The position numbers were made by a program, and so were the translations under genes. Below are positions 24,410-33,006 of a stretch of DNA of 58,251 nt, piece after piece. How positions within the stretch are numbered: the stretch's first letter is position 1; each line of letters opens with the position of its first letter. The notes under the pieces were generated by a model. The model was not told where the DNA came from. It did not search any database and worked only from the letters and a program-made list of their open reading frames with translations. Source of the DNA: DATFMP01 sp035266845 (GTDB lineage Bacteria > SAR324 > JACQKK01); NCBI GenBank assembly GCA_035266845.1, contig DATFMP010000089.1, positions 1 to 58,251 of the forward strand, given 5' to 3'.

Positions 24410-25096
24410 ATGTCCCAACCCACCATCGGTATTATCGGAGGCACGGGCCCGCAGGGCCGCGGCCTCGCCATGCGCTTCGCCATGGCGGGCCTACCCGTTG
24501 TGGTGGGCTCGCGTCAGGACGAACGCGCGCGCGACATCGCCGCCGGCCTCAACGAGGAACTCACAGCCCACGGTACCAGGTTCACGCCCATCGAGGGAGC
24601 GGAGAACGGCGCCATGGTGGGCCGGGTGGACTTTGTGTTTTTCACTGTGCCCTACGAGAATGCCGCCGCCACGCTGGAGGGCCTGCGAGAAGGCTTCCGC
24701 CCAGGCGCCGTGTTCGTGGACGTCACCGTGCCGCTGCAGTTCGGCAAGGGCGACGTACAGGTGGTGCCGCCGCCGGAGGGCTCCGGCAGCCGGGCCTTGC
24801 GGGCTATCCTGCCCGAGGGCGTGCCCTTCTGCGGCGCCTGCAAGACGCTGCCCGCGCACGTGCTGGAGGACATCCGCATGCCGCTCAACTGCGACACGTT
24901 CATTTTCGGTGACGACCGGGAAGCGCGCGAGCGCCTCCGCGACGTGCTGGCGCGCATCCCGGGCCTGCGACCGCTCGAAGTGGGCGGACTCAGCGCCGCG
25001 GCCACCCTGGAGGGAATGACGGCCCTGCTGATCCGTATCAATCGCCGCTACAAGAGCCGCGAAGGCCGATTCCGCGTGCTCGGGCTGGGGGAATGA
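24410..25096 (+). CDS. NADPH:coenzyme F420 oxidoreductase (Fno/NpdG type)
   Basis: The 228-residue protein has an amino-terminal dinucleotide fold GIIGGTGPQGRGLAMRFA (residues 7-24), then VVVGSRQDERARDIA, typical of F420-dependent NADP reductases, which transfer hydride between NADPH and F420. Also visible are DFVFFTVPYENAAATLEGL and VFVDVTVPLQFGKGDVQVVP, and a carboxyl KTLPAHVLEDIRMPLNCDTF followed by RINRRYKSREG. The following genes, cofD and cofC, make F420, which strengthens the call against a plain NADP reductase. The ATG at 24410 follows AAGG. Its stop overlaps the cofD start (ATGAG). Confidence 0.9.
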   Translation: MSQPTIGIIGGTGPQGRGLAMRFAMAGLPVVVGSRQDERARDIAAGLNEELTAHGTRFTPIEGAENGAMVGRVDFVFFTVPYENAAATLEGLREGFRPGAVFVDVTVPLQFGKGDVQVVPPPEGSGSRALRAILPEGVPFCGACKTLPAHVLEDIRMPLNCDTFIFGDDREARERLRDVLARIPGLRPLEVGGLSAAATLEGMTALLIRINRRYKSREGRFRVLGLGE

Positions 25097-26073
25097 GCCT
25101 GCGCGTAACCCTGCTCTCCGGCGGCGTGGGTGGTGCCAAGCTGGCGCTGGGGCTCTACGCGGTGCTGGAGCCGGAAGCCCTCACCGTGATCGCCAACACG
25201 GGGGACGATATTGATCTGTTCGGTCTGCGGATTTGCCCCGACAGCGACATCCTCGCCTACACCCTGGCCGGGCGCGTCAACGAAGAGACTGGCTGGGGGG
25301 TGACGGGAGACACTTTCGCGGCCCTGGACGTGGTGCGCAGCCTGGGCGGCACCGGCTGGTTCAACCTGGGGGACCGCGATATCGGCCTGCACCTGTTCCG
25401 CGCGGAACGGATGCGCGCCGGGGAGGGCCTGACCACCATCACGCGCCGCATCGCCCAGGCATTGGGCCTGCACTGCACCCTGCTGCCCATGTGCGAGCAG
25501 CCGGTCACCACCCGCATCGCCACTGCAAACGGGGAATTGCACCTGCAGGAGTACCTCGTGCGCGAGCGCACCGAGCCCGAGGTGCACTCGGTGCGCTTCG
25601 CTGGTGTTGAGGCGGCAACCCCAGCCCCCGGCGTGCTGGAGGCGATCGCCGAGGCCGACGTGGTGATCCTGGCGCCCAGCAACCCGCTTATCAGCATCGG
25701 CCCCATCCTGGCCGTGCCGGGCCTGCGCGACGCTCTGGGCCGTACCGCCGCGCTGCGCCTTGCGGTCAGTCCACTCGTGGCGGGGCGCTCCCTGAAGGGG
25801 CCCACGGACCAGATGCTGGCGCAGCTCGGCCACGAGGTTACTCCGGTAGCTGTGGCCGGCCTGTACCGCGATGTGCTGGACACTTTCGTGCTGGACGTAC
25901 AGGATGCCGCCCTCGCCCCGGCCATCGAAGCGCTGGGCCTGCACTGTGTGGCTCTGCCCACCGTGATGAGCGACTTGGCCGCCAAGCAGACCCTGGCACG
26001 CGACCTGCTCGACCTGGCGACAACGTCCGGCCTCCGGAGCGCGCAAACCCAGGTTCGTAAAGGTGTCTTATGA
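25093..26073 (+). CDS. cofD: F420 biosynthesis transferase CofD (FbiA)
   Basis: The 326-residue enzyme joins the deazaflavin Fo to the activated phospho-lactate-type donor in coenzyme F420 synthesis. It begins with the signature TLLSGGVGGAKLALGL, followed by VIANTGDDIDLFGLRICPDSD and YTLAGRVNEETGWGVTGDTF, then WFNLGDRDIGLHLFR, and ILAPSNPLISIGPIL and SPLVAGRSLKGPTDQML later on: these fit CofD very well. Its ATG overlaps the stop of the F420 reductase and its own stop overlaps cofC, so the three are translationally coupled. Whether the donor is phospholactate-, phosphoenolpyruvate- or phosphoglycerate-derived depends on CofC. Confidence 0.95.
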   Translation: MSLRVTLLSGGVGGAKLALGLYAVLEPEALTVIANTGDDIDLFGLRICPDSDILAYTLAGRVNEETGWGVTGDTFAALDVVRSLGGTGWFNLGDRDIGLHLFRAERMRAGEGLTTITRRIAQALGLHCTLLPMCEQPVTTRIATANGELHLQEYLVRERTEPEVHSVRFAGVEAATPAPGVLEAIAEADVVILAPSNPLISIGPILAVPGLRDALGRTAALRLAVSPLVAGRSLKGPTDQMLAQLGHEVTPVAVAGLYRDVLDTFVLDVQDAALAPAIEALGLHCVALPTVMSDLAAKQTLARDLLDLATTSGLRSAQTQVRKGVL

Positions 26074-26756
26074 CCGCGCCGGAGTCCATCGCCATCCTGG
26101 TGCCGGTGAAGGATCTCAGCCGCGCCAAGAGCCGCCTGTCACCGCTGCTGACCCTGGACGAGCGCAGGGAACTGGCCTGGCTGCTGCTGCAGGGCACACT
26201 GCGCACCATCGCCGCAGCCAGCGCGCCCGGTCCGCGCGGCCTGATCACCAACTACCCGCCGGCCATCTCCCTGGGGCGCTCGCTGGGATTCGCGATCATC
26301 GAAGAGACCCAGCAGATCTCGGAAAGCGCGTCCGTGGATGCGGCCAGCGCCCAATTGGAGCGCAACGGAGCAACGGGCGTGCTGCGCATCCCGCTGGACC
26401 TGCCCGTGCTGGCCCCAGACGATCTGGCGCCCGTGCTGGAGGCTGCCTGCAGCGGCGCCGAGGCCGTGCTGGTGCCGGCGCGGGATCGGCTGGGCACCAA
26501 TGCCCTGTATCGTTCTCCGCCCACGCTCTTCTCCTCGCGCTTCGGGCCGGACAGCCTCACGCTACACGAGCAGGCCGCGCGTGCAGTCGCCACGGACGTG
26601 CGTGTGCTGCCCATCGAGGGCTTCGCGCTGGACATCGACGATCCGCAGGACGTGTCAGAACTTGTGCGGCGGGCGCCAGCCTGCCCTGGGCTCGACTATC
26701 TCCGAAGCCTGGACATTACGACCCGCCTGGAACGGATGGCCCGCGAGCCGGCCTGA
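26070..26756 (+). CDS. cofC: F420 biosynthesis guanylyltransferase CofC (FbiD-like)
   Basis: The 228-residue nucleotidyltransferase activates a C3 acid phosphate with GTP for CofD. It has the amino-terminal nucleotide-binding run ILVPVKDLSRAKSRLSPLLT (residues 9-28), the central RIPLDLPVLAPDDLAPVL and AVLVPARDRLGTNALYRSPP, and LDIDDPQDV at the end, as in CofC/FbiD. The substrate (2-phospholactate, phosphoenolpyruvate or 3-phosphoglycerate) cannot be decided by eye. It overlaps cofD by 4 bases and ends the gltX-to-cofC run. CofE (FbiB) and the Fo synthase (CofG/CofH or FbiC) are not in this window and must lie elsewhere. Confidence 0.92.
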   Translation: MTAPESIAILVPVKDLSRAKSRLSPLLTLDERRELAWLLLQGTLRTIAAASAPGPRGLITNYPPAISLGRSLGFAIIEETQQISESASVDAASAQLERNGATGVLRIPLDLPVLAPDDLAPVLEAACSGAEAVLVPARDRLGTNALYRSPPTLFSSRFGPDSLTLHEQAARAVATDVRVLPIEGFALDIDDPQDVSELVRRAPACPGLDYLRSLDITTRLERMAREPA

Positions 26757-26785
26757 GCGCCGCACCCGGCCCACCGCATAGCGCT

Positions 26786-27064
26786 CTAGAAACGGTAGTT
26801 GACGCCGCAGCCGCCACGCGGATAGCTCCACTGCACGGCCTTGCGGTCGCACAGCAGCAGGCAGGTGCCGCACTCCACGCAGCCTACGTAGTAATAGTCG
26901 ATCCCGCCACGCCCGTTGGGCGTGAAGCAGCGCGCCGGGCAGAAGTTGAGGCACGGATGCGGGGCGCAGCCCCGGCATTTGTCGCCGTCCACCACAATGT
27001 GCGGCGTGTCGTCCACGGTGTAATGCAGCGTGGATAGACGATCCGTGACGGCGGGCATGGACAT
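26786..27064 (-). CDS. fixX: Ferredoxin-like protein FixX
   Basis: This 92-residue protein carries the two cysteine clusters of FixX: KCRGCAPHPCLNFCPARCF and VGCVECGTCLLLCDRKAV, then WSYPRGGCGVNYRF, the characteristic carboxyl end. FixX is the small iron-sulfur partner of FixC and electron-transfer flavoproteins, passing electrons between ETF, quinone and acceptors such as nitrogenase or carnitine metabolism. No fixA, fixB or fixC lies beside it; the partners must be elsewhere or replaced by an ETF:quinone oxidoreductase. The ATG at 27064 (or 27058) is chosen by homology; no ribosome binding site is evident. The gene runs toward cofC. Confidence 0.9.
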   Translation of the reverse strand: MSMPAVTDRLSTLHYTVDDTPHIVVDGDKCRGCAPHPCLNFCPARCFTPNGRGGIDYYYVGCVECGTCLLLCDRKAVQWSYPRGGCGVNYRF

Positions 27065-27129
27065 CGGGTGCGGAGGCTTTGAGGTGGCAACTTGGGGTAG
27101 AATGGGAGCACGGGTTGCAGGGGGCTCCC

Positions 27130-27157
27130 GCATGCCCGCGATCGTCGCGGGGCATGC
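27130..27157 (+). repeat. Strong palindromic hairpin in the leader of the outer-membrane gene
   Basis: GCATGCCCGCGA (27130-27141) pairs with TCGCGGGGCATGC (27145-27157), 12 base pairs with one bulge and a three-base loop. A perfect CCTGCAGG lies just downstream (27159-27166). It is in the gap between fixX and the outer-membrane gene, after a possible TAGAAT -10 at about 27102, so it probably lies within the leader RNA. Confidence 0.5.
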
Positions 27158-27195
27158 ACCTGCAGGATGCCTGGGCGCCCGGAGCCGTGTCAACG

Positions 27196-28509
27196 ATGAG
27201 CCGCCCGCGCCAATACCCCGCTCCAACGCAGCGCAGCCCAGTGCCGCGTCATCGGCCGGCGGCATTCGTGCCGTGCTCCGTCCTGGACTGGGGTCTGCGT
27301 TGGGCATTGGGCGCGGCCTTGCTCCTGGCCGCAGCAACCCCTGTGCCCGCCCAATTCAATGGGGACTTCGGTATCCACAAGGATGTGCTGGACGTGGAGA
27401 ACTTCCTGGACTGGAAGGCCTACCAGCATCCCTATCCCTGGCGCTATGCCCGATACACCGCACCCAACTACATAGACGGCAGCGTGGGCAGCCTCTCCCA
27501 GCAGACGTTCTACCTGTTCGAAGAACTGCGGCTGGAGAAGGACCTGGGCCGCTACGGAAGCGTCCTCTACTTCCAGCAGGAGGACTCATTCTTCCGCCAC
27601 GAACCAATCTACCAGGAGATCGAGCTGCGCCTGGGCCGCGGCGTCTACGGCTCCATCGTGGGCTTTCCCCAGCACGACAAGATCAACGGCAGCCAGGGCT
27701 TCGCGCTGGCCTATGGCGAACGCACAGACTGGAACACGGCGCGGCTTACGCACCTGCGGCAGTATGCGCTGTTCAACGAGCAGGGCACTGGCCCCCAGCG
27801 CTTCGCCCGCGCCCCCGAGCTGGACCGGCTGGAGGCCCGCGCCTTCTGGCACGAGCGGGTGTTCGTGCAACTGAATTGGCGCGAGGAGCGGCCCACGGAA
27901 CTGCTCACGCCGGACGCCGTCGACCCCACCCAGGGCCTGCGGCAACGCTACGCGGGCCGCAAGTTGGGCCTGGTGCTGGACGTGCACTGGTCCGAGCGCC
28001 TGCTCACCGGCATCAGCTTGCGCCGGCAGCACGAGCGCCGCGAGCGGGACCCCCTGGATGCAAGTTCTGCAATTTCCGCGGCCCGGCAGGATCTGGAACT
28101 GAGCTGGAGCAATGCCTATGCCGTGGTGACCCTGGCTGGTGGCAGCGTCATTGAGGCTGGCGCGTACCACGGCGCCTTCCGCAACCACATTGCGGCGGAC
28201 GACGTAGCGGAACGCTTCGACCACCATCTGCTCACGGACGCAGCCTACGTGCTATGGACCCTGCCCCGCGGCGAGGGTTTCCGCTGGCTGTTCTCGCTGC
28301 AACTGGGGCGCGCCGATCTGGCTACGATGGACGGGGCCGCGCCCCAGGACGACATCGCGGAGCGCAGTAACCAGGGCAAGGCTGGCGTGGGGGTCGTGCT
28401 GCACGAAGCCGGCAGCTCCTTCATCTTCTTCAACACCACCTGGGACCTGGACATCTTCACGCACCGCCAGTGGGACGGCGGCAACATCCAGCTCCTGTTC
28501 CTGTTCTGA
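27196..28509 (+). CDS. Putative outer-membrane beta-barrel protein, family not recognised
   Basis: The 437-residue protein starts with a long basic stretch, then a hydrophobic run ALGAALLLAAATPVPAQF that reads as a signal peptide with a cut after VPA (near residue 54). The mature part has many short alternating aromatic strands (FYLFEELRLEKDL, YGSVLYFQQEDSFF, EIELRLGRGVYGSIVGF, FVQLNWREE) and ends IQLLFLF with a terminal phenylalanine, as outer-membrane proteins do. The middle has Arg/Glu-rich strands. I cannot name the family; a porin or lipid-exporting barrel is possible. The ATG at 27196 is the only reasonable start before the signal sequence. A conspicuous palindrome lies upstream. Confidence 0.6.
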   Translation: MSRPRQYPAPTQRSPVPRHRPAAFVPCSVLDWGLRWALGAALLLAAATPVPAQFNGDFGIHKDVLDVENFLDWKAYQHPYPWRYARYTAPNYIDGSVGSLSQQTFYLFEELRLEKDLGRYGSVLYFQQEDSFFRHEPIYQEIELRLGRGVYGSIVGFPQHDKINGSQGFALAYGERTDWNTARLTHLRQYALFNEQGTGPQRFARAPELDRLEARAFWHERVFVQLNWREERPTELLTPDAVDPTQGLRQRYAGRKLGLVLDVHWSERLLTGISLRRQHERRERDPLDASSAISAARQDLELSWSNAYAVVTLAGGSVIEAGAYHGAFRNHIAADDVAERFDHHLLTDAAYVLWTLPRGEGFRWLFSLQLGRADLATMDGAAPQDDIAERSNQGKAGVGVVLHEAGSSFIFFNTTWDLDIFTHRQWDGGNIQLLFLF

Positions 28510-28580
28510 GCCGCGGCGACCCTTTACCGACTACGGCCCCGATGTCTTTGCGGCGCAGCGAGGCCGGCATGGACGAGTGC

Positions 28581-29441
28581 TCAGGCACGGTACTTCTCTT
28601 CCATGGAGTAGTACCAGGGGAATCCGACGATGTCCTGGATCTCCGAAAAGCGCATGCGGGTATCGCCTGGCGTGTATTCCTTGTCCCGCTGGAAGCGCGC
28701 CAGTTCCTCCTGTATGGCCAGCGCGGCGATGCGGAACAGCATCGAGGGGTAAATGGCGATCTTGAAGCCCATCCGCGCCAGCACGTCCGCATGCAGGCAG
28801 GGCGTCCTGCCGTCCTGCACCACGTTGATCAGCGTGGGCGCCTTGATCTCTTTGGCGACCCGCTCCATCTCCGCCTCCGATTCCGGCGCCTCGAAGAACA
28901 CCACGTCCGCGCCCGCCTCGGCGAAGGCATGGCTGCGCTCCAGCGCATCGTCGAAGCCGTTCACGGCCCGTGCGTCGGTGCGGGCCACGATGACGATGTC
29001 GCGTTCGGCGCGGGCATCCACGGCCGCGCGGATTTTGCCCAGCATCTCCGGCAGGGGCACCACGAGCTTGCCCTTGGTGTGTCCGCACTTCTTCGGCGAG
29101 ACCTGGTCCTCGAGCTGAATGCCCGCCACGCCGGCTCGCGCATAGGCCTGCACGGTGCGGTGGACGTTCACCGCGTTGCCATAGCCCGTGTCCGCATCGG
29201 CGATGAGGGGGATGTTGAGGGCCGCGGCCAGGTTGCCCGCGTGCGTCGCCATCTCGGCGAACGAGATGAGCCCCGTATCCGGCATGCCCAGCACGCTGGC
29301 CGCGCTGCCGAATCCAGTCATATACGCCACCTCGAAGCCGCCTCGCTCCACCAGCCGGGCCGAGATGCCATCGTAGCAGCCCGGCGCCAGCAGAATGCCG
29401 GGGCGGCTGAGCAGTTCGCGCAGTTTTGCCGCTTGATCCAT
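28581..29441 (-). CDS. Isocitrate lyase/PEP mutase superfamily enzyme
   Basis: The 286-residue enzyme belongs to the PEP mutase/isocitrate lyase superfamily, typically oxaloacetate decarboxylases or 2-methylisocitrate-lyase-like C-C lyases. The Mg-binding run is PLIADADTGYGNAVNVHRTV (Asp82, Asp84), and the catalytic loop is QLEDQVSPKKCGHTKGK (Lys-Lys-Cys-Gly-His at 117-121). Other marks are LAPGCYDGISARLVER, YMTGFGSAASVLGMPD and IVARTDARAVNGFDDALER. KKCGH is typical of lyases, including the 2-methylisocitrate lyase of propionate metabolism. The substrate is not determined. GAGGA precedes the ATG at 29441. It follows the GlnD-like gene on the same strand with its own promoter. Confidence 0.88.
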   Translation of the reverse strand: MDQAAKLRELLSRPGILLAPGCYDGISARLVERGGFEVAYMTGFGSAASVLGMPDTGLISFAEMATHAGNLAAALNIPLIADADTGYGNAVNVHRTVQAYARAGVAGIQLEDQVSPKKCGHTKGKLVVPLPEMLGKIRAAVDARAERDIVIVARTDARAVNGFDDALERSHAFAEAGADVVFFEAPESEAEMERVAKEIKAPTLINVVQDGRTPCLHADVLARMGFKIAIYPSMLFRIAALAIQEELARFQRDKEYTPGDTRMRFSEIQDIVGFPWYYSMEEKYRA

Positions 29442-29516
29442 GGGGTCCTCATTGCCAAAGCCCGCCAACTCCGGGGCGGGACGTCACAAAGGAAGGGAAA
29501 CTCTCGTCAGGCCGCC

Positions 29517-29546
29517 ATTCTAGCGCAGCCGTGCAGGCCCCGCCAA
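29517..29546 (-). promoter_or_regulatory. Candidate promoter of the PEP mutase-family gene
   Basis: On the minus strand TTGGCG (29546-29541) and TAGAAT (29522-29517) are 18 bases apart. Initiation near 29510 leaves about 70 bases of leader, which contain a six-base-pair hairpin CCCGCC/GGCGGG (29461-29480) before the ribosome binding site. Confidence 0.5.
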
Positions 29547-29580
29547 CAAGGCTGCTGCGGAACAGCCCGCACCTTGCCCA

Positions 29581-32500
29581 TCAGCGGGCGACCGCCAAAA
29601 GATCGCTGTTCACCAGACTGATCAGCACTTCCTCGAAGCTGGAGGCCTGCAAGCGCTCGTAGTCCGCCGGGTTGAGGTAGAAGTAGTCCACCACCTGGTT
29701 GCCGATCGTCGTGATCAGCGCCTGCTGCACCTCCACGTCGAACAGGTCGAAGGCGCGGCTGACCTTGTAGAACAGGTACGGCTCGTCCCGCAGCACCAGC
29801 CGGAGGTGCTCGAACTCCGCCTGACGCCGCTCGAACTGCCCATCGGCGGACACGACACGATACCCCTTGCCGTCGTTGCCCTGGAATTCCACCCGAGCGG
29901 CGGAGCGCTGGTATCGGCCACGCTCGGGAAACGCCAGTTCCGGCGGCGATTCCGTGGCGATCATCAACTCCAGGTCCCGGGCAATCAGGCGTTCTCCGGA
30001 GTCGAGCGTGGAGATCTGGAAGAAGTAACAGTAGGCCTGCTCGCCGTTGCCCAGCGCCACTGGATTGACTTTGCCCGAGCCGATGTTGACGCGGTGGCGG
30101 CTCATGGCGTACGCGACCCGTGTGTGGGGCCGGGAAAGGCCACGGATGTAAATCAGCAATCCCTCGCTGGCCCCGCTCGGCCCCGCCACCACGTCGGCGA
30201 TGACCTCGGCTTCCCGGAAGTGCGCGAACTTGGCCATCTGCGCGGCCAGATCGCTGGGCAGCGAGCCCAGCAGATAGCGGTTGGCGAACGCGGAGAAGAA
30301 CCAGCTCAACAACTCATCGTGCTCCGCTGTCAACACCGGGATCGCTTCGCGTCCCAAATGATTGCGCAGGGCCTGCAGCAGGCGCTCGGCCAGTCGCGCC
30401 TCTTCGCCCGGGCTGACGACCCCCAGCTTGATCTCGCGATAGAGCGCCGCCAGTTCCGTCGTGGCCCGCTGCACACGTTCCCACGCCGGATGCTGCGCGC
30501 GCTGCAGCGGCTCGTACACGGCGGCCTTCAGGCCGCGCGCTATGGCAGTCTGCAGGAGCAGGTACAGCCGCGTGTCCGCGATCAACTCCTCCTTCTTGCG
30601 GTCGAAGTACAGGTTGATCACTTCAAGCGAGCGCTCCTGCACGGGGAACCCCCGCATCTCGCCCAGGATGGCGTTGGCCTCCGTGAACAGGTGGCGCAGG
30701 GCGGCCACGTCCGCTGCGTCCTCGCCGCCGTGGGCTTGCAGCACCGCCAGGTTGACAAGGTAGAGCAGCGTGACGTTGACCAGGTCGCGCCCGGCGATCT
30801 CGAAGTACTGCGCCAGCGCCTGATCCATGTACGTGGAACTCCGCGCCAGGGCCGCCACCGTGGCGTGGTGCTCGATGAGCAGGCGCACGCCGCGCTCCAG
30901 TTCCGGGTCGCCATAGCCCAACGCGGCCAGCACGCCGGCGGCCTGCTCGGCCGTCTGCGCGGTGCGCAGCGGCCCGGCTTCCAGCCGTCCGAGGCCCTGC
31001 AACAGCAGGCTCCACTTGAGCGCCAATACATCCTTCCCGCGCAGCAGGTCGAACAGCTCCGGATGCCCACGCTTCAGCGCCACCAACTCCGCCTCACCTC
31101 GCGCAAGGCTGCGCAGGATGTGCTCATGCAGGGGCAGCGTCTGCCCTTCGAAGCGGCGCAGCAGGAACACGGTACCGTCGAAGGCGGGAATGAAGCGTCC
31201 GACCAGGCTGGGCACGCCCGGCGCCAGAGGATCGCTCACCTCGAACATCGTCTCCAGGGCCCGATGCGCCATCGGTGCGCCCATCAGCTCGCTCAGCAGT
31301 GCGGCCTGCCGTGCCCGCCCCGCCTCGCCCTGAGGCGTGCGCAGACCTTCCACAATGGCACCGAGCGCGTCCTTCAGCTCCGACGTCAGGCCATAGCCGG
31401 TCGCCGCGACATAGGCCAGCAGCGACAGCACGGCCTCCGCATCCGTGAACAGGGCGCCCAGATCGGCGGGAGCTCCGGCGCGGGTGCTCTCCACGGCGAT
31501 GATCTGCTTGTGCCCCAGATGCACCGAAACCCGGAAGGCGCCCAACTCGTGCACCAGCGTGCGGTCCAGCACACGCTCCAGCAGCCGGCGCGCGATGCGT
31601 TGCACGTCCTCCACCCGGCGCAAGCGGTAGGTATCGAACGCATCGATGGAGGGGAAGCGTTGCTTGCGAAACAGATACAGCCGCGCCACGTGGTCGTCCA
31701 CGCGATTGGCCGGGAAGCCCTGCACGTGGAATCCGCTCTCGCGCGCCTCGCGGTCGTAGTAGTAGCGCTCCGCCGCCCCCACGAAGTTGCGCAGCTCGTA
31801 CAGGCACTCCAGCGCCAGCAACAGCCGCGTCTCCTCGCCCTCCGAGAGCATCCCCTTGTTGCGCGCTAGCCGCAGCAGGTCCAGCGTCATGAAGCTGGGC
31901 GCCTCGTGGGCGATGCCCAGGAGCCAAAGGGGAATCTGGATGGAGCGCAGCCCGCCGAAGTCGCTCTTGAGATCCATCGAGGTGTAACCGGGCTCGCGCT
32001 GATCCTCGAACTGCTCGATCCGGTTGCGCACGATCAGCTCAAAGGGCAGCATCGCGCGAAACTGCCCCTGCAGCTCGGTCAGCACCTTCGCGTTGCCGGC
32101 CAGCGCGCGCGCTTCCAGGATGGACGGGATTGTATGCAGCGTTTCCGGATCGGCAAAGCGCGAGAGGTCCTCGTCCAGTTCGAAGAACTGGTGCGCAGGC
32201 TCGAGGCCCGCCGTGCGCAGCAGCCGCTCCACGCGCATCACGAAGTCGTGGTACACGCCGGCCTGCCCCGCTGCCAGCCCGCGAACGTTGAGGCAATAGC
32301 CCGTGTCGATGTCCGAGCTGAAGCTCATCTCTGCCCGCCCGTAGCCCCCCCGGGCAAAGAGCACGATGCGCTGCGCGAACGCCATCGCATCGGTGTCGAA
32401 GGCCTCCAGTGCTGGCAGCGCCTCCTCGTGTTGGCGCACGGTGGACTCGGCTGCCGTCAGCTCGGCGCGTTGCTCGGCCGCCACCTGCCGCAGGTAATCG

Positions 32501-33006
32501 CGGTGCGCGGCGTCATCTCCATCCGCATCGTCGCTGCCAAATCCGGCGGGCCGTGCCACCTCCGCCTCCAGCGCGACCAGCTTCTCCCGCCGGCGGGGCA
32601 ATGAGTCCCGACGCGAGGCCAGTTCCCGCGCGGTGTCCTGCCGCCGCACCTCCAGCAGCAGCGGCAGTTCCTCCAGGGCCACCTGAAACGCCAAGGCGTG
32701 CAGCGCATCCAGCAGGCGCGTATGCGCGAAGAGCATGGTGAACGCATGGTCAGCCTGCAGCGCCTGCAGCGCCAACGCCTCCATGCACTCGGCCAGCAGC
32801 GGCCGCAAGGCGCTGCTCAGGTGTTCCGCGCGCCGCGCGAGGAGCTCCTCGCCTGCGTCCGACTCTGCCTCCACGGAGAGCGGGGGCAGTCCAGCACGCA
32901 CGGCCGCCAAGCGCTCCGCATGTGGGAACGACGCTGGGCTGTCGGAATAGCTGAAGGCCTGCTCGACCCGGGCGAAGCGGTTCTGCAGCGAAGGGTCTTG
33001 TTTCAC
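29581..33006 (-). CDS. GlnD-like nucleotidyltransferase with degenerate HD domain and ACT domains
   Basis: This protein of about 1,141 residues follows the plan of the PII uridylyltransferase GlnD but is about 250 residues longer. The nucleotidyltransferase site is present: LFARGGYGRAEMSFSSDID with Asp232 and Asp234, then TIPSILEARALAGN and DLKSDFGGLRSIQIPLW. The following HD region is eroded: where GlnD has an FHDIGKG-type motif, this protein reads LLLQGLGRLEAG (Gln670-Gly671), and the second His-Asp site is also lost (NLAVLQ). Carboxyl ACT-like segments are present near 949 (LLIYIRGLSRP) and 1065-1130. The insertion of about 100 helical residues at the amino end is unusual. It probably transfers a nucleotide but cannot remove it by the standard HD site. 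GTG 33006 is chosen; an ATG at 33087 would lie upstream of a possible -10 (33079-33084). Confidence 0.72.
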   Translation of the reverse strand: MKQDPSLQNRFARVEQAFSYSDSPASFPHAERLAAVRAGLPPLSVEAESDAGEELLARRAEHLSSALRPLLAECMEALALQALQADHAFTMLFAHTRLLDALHALAFQVALEELPLLLEVRRQDTARELASRRDSLPRRREKLVALEAEVARPAGFGSDDADGDDAAHRDYLRQVAAEQRAELTAAESTVRQHEEALPALEAFDTDAMAFAQRIVLFARGGYGRAEMSFSSDIDTGYCLNVRGLAAGQAGVYHDFVMRVERLLRTAGLEPAHQFFELDEDLSRFADPETLHTIPSILEARALAGNAKVLTELQGQFRAMLPFELIVRNRIEQFEDQREPGYTSMDLKSDFGGLRSIQIPLWLLGIAHEAPSFMTLDLLRLARNKGMLSEGEETRLLLALECLYELRNFVGAAERYYYDREARESGFHVQGFPANRVDDHVARLYLFRKQRFPSIDAFDTYRLRRVEDVQRIARRLLERVLDRTLVHELGAFRVSVHLGHKQIIAVESTRAGAPADLGALFTDAEAVLSLLAYVAATGYGLTSELKDALGAIVEGLRTPQGEAGRARQAALLSELMGAPMAHRALETMFEVSDPLAPGVPSLVGRFIPAFDGTVFLLRRFEGQTLPLHEHILRSLARGEAELVALKRGHPELFDLLRGKDVLALKWSLLLQGLGRLEAGPLRTAQTAEQAAGVLAALGYGDPELERGVRLLIEHHATVAALARSSTYMDQALAQYFEIAGRDLVNVTLLYLVNLAVLQAHGGEDAADVAALRHLFTEANAILGEMRGFPVQERSLEVINLYFDRKKEELIADTRLYLLLQTAIARGLKAAVYEPLQRAQHPAWERVQRATTELAALYREIKLGVVSPGEEARLAERLLQALRNHLGREAIPVLTAEHDELLSWFFSAFANRYLLGSLPSDLAAQMAKFAHFREAEVIADVVAGPSGASEGLLIYIRGLSRPHTRVAYAMSRHRVNIGSGKVNPVALGNGEQAYCYFFQISTLDSGERLIARDLELMIATESPPELAFPERGRYQRSAARVEFQGNDGKGYRVVSADGQFERRQAEFEHLRLVLRDEPYLFYKVSRAFDLFDVEVQQALITTIGNQVVDYFYLNPADYERLQASSFEEVLISLVNSDLLAVAR

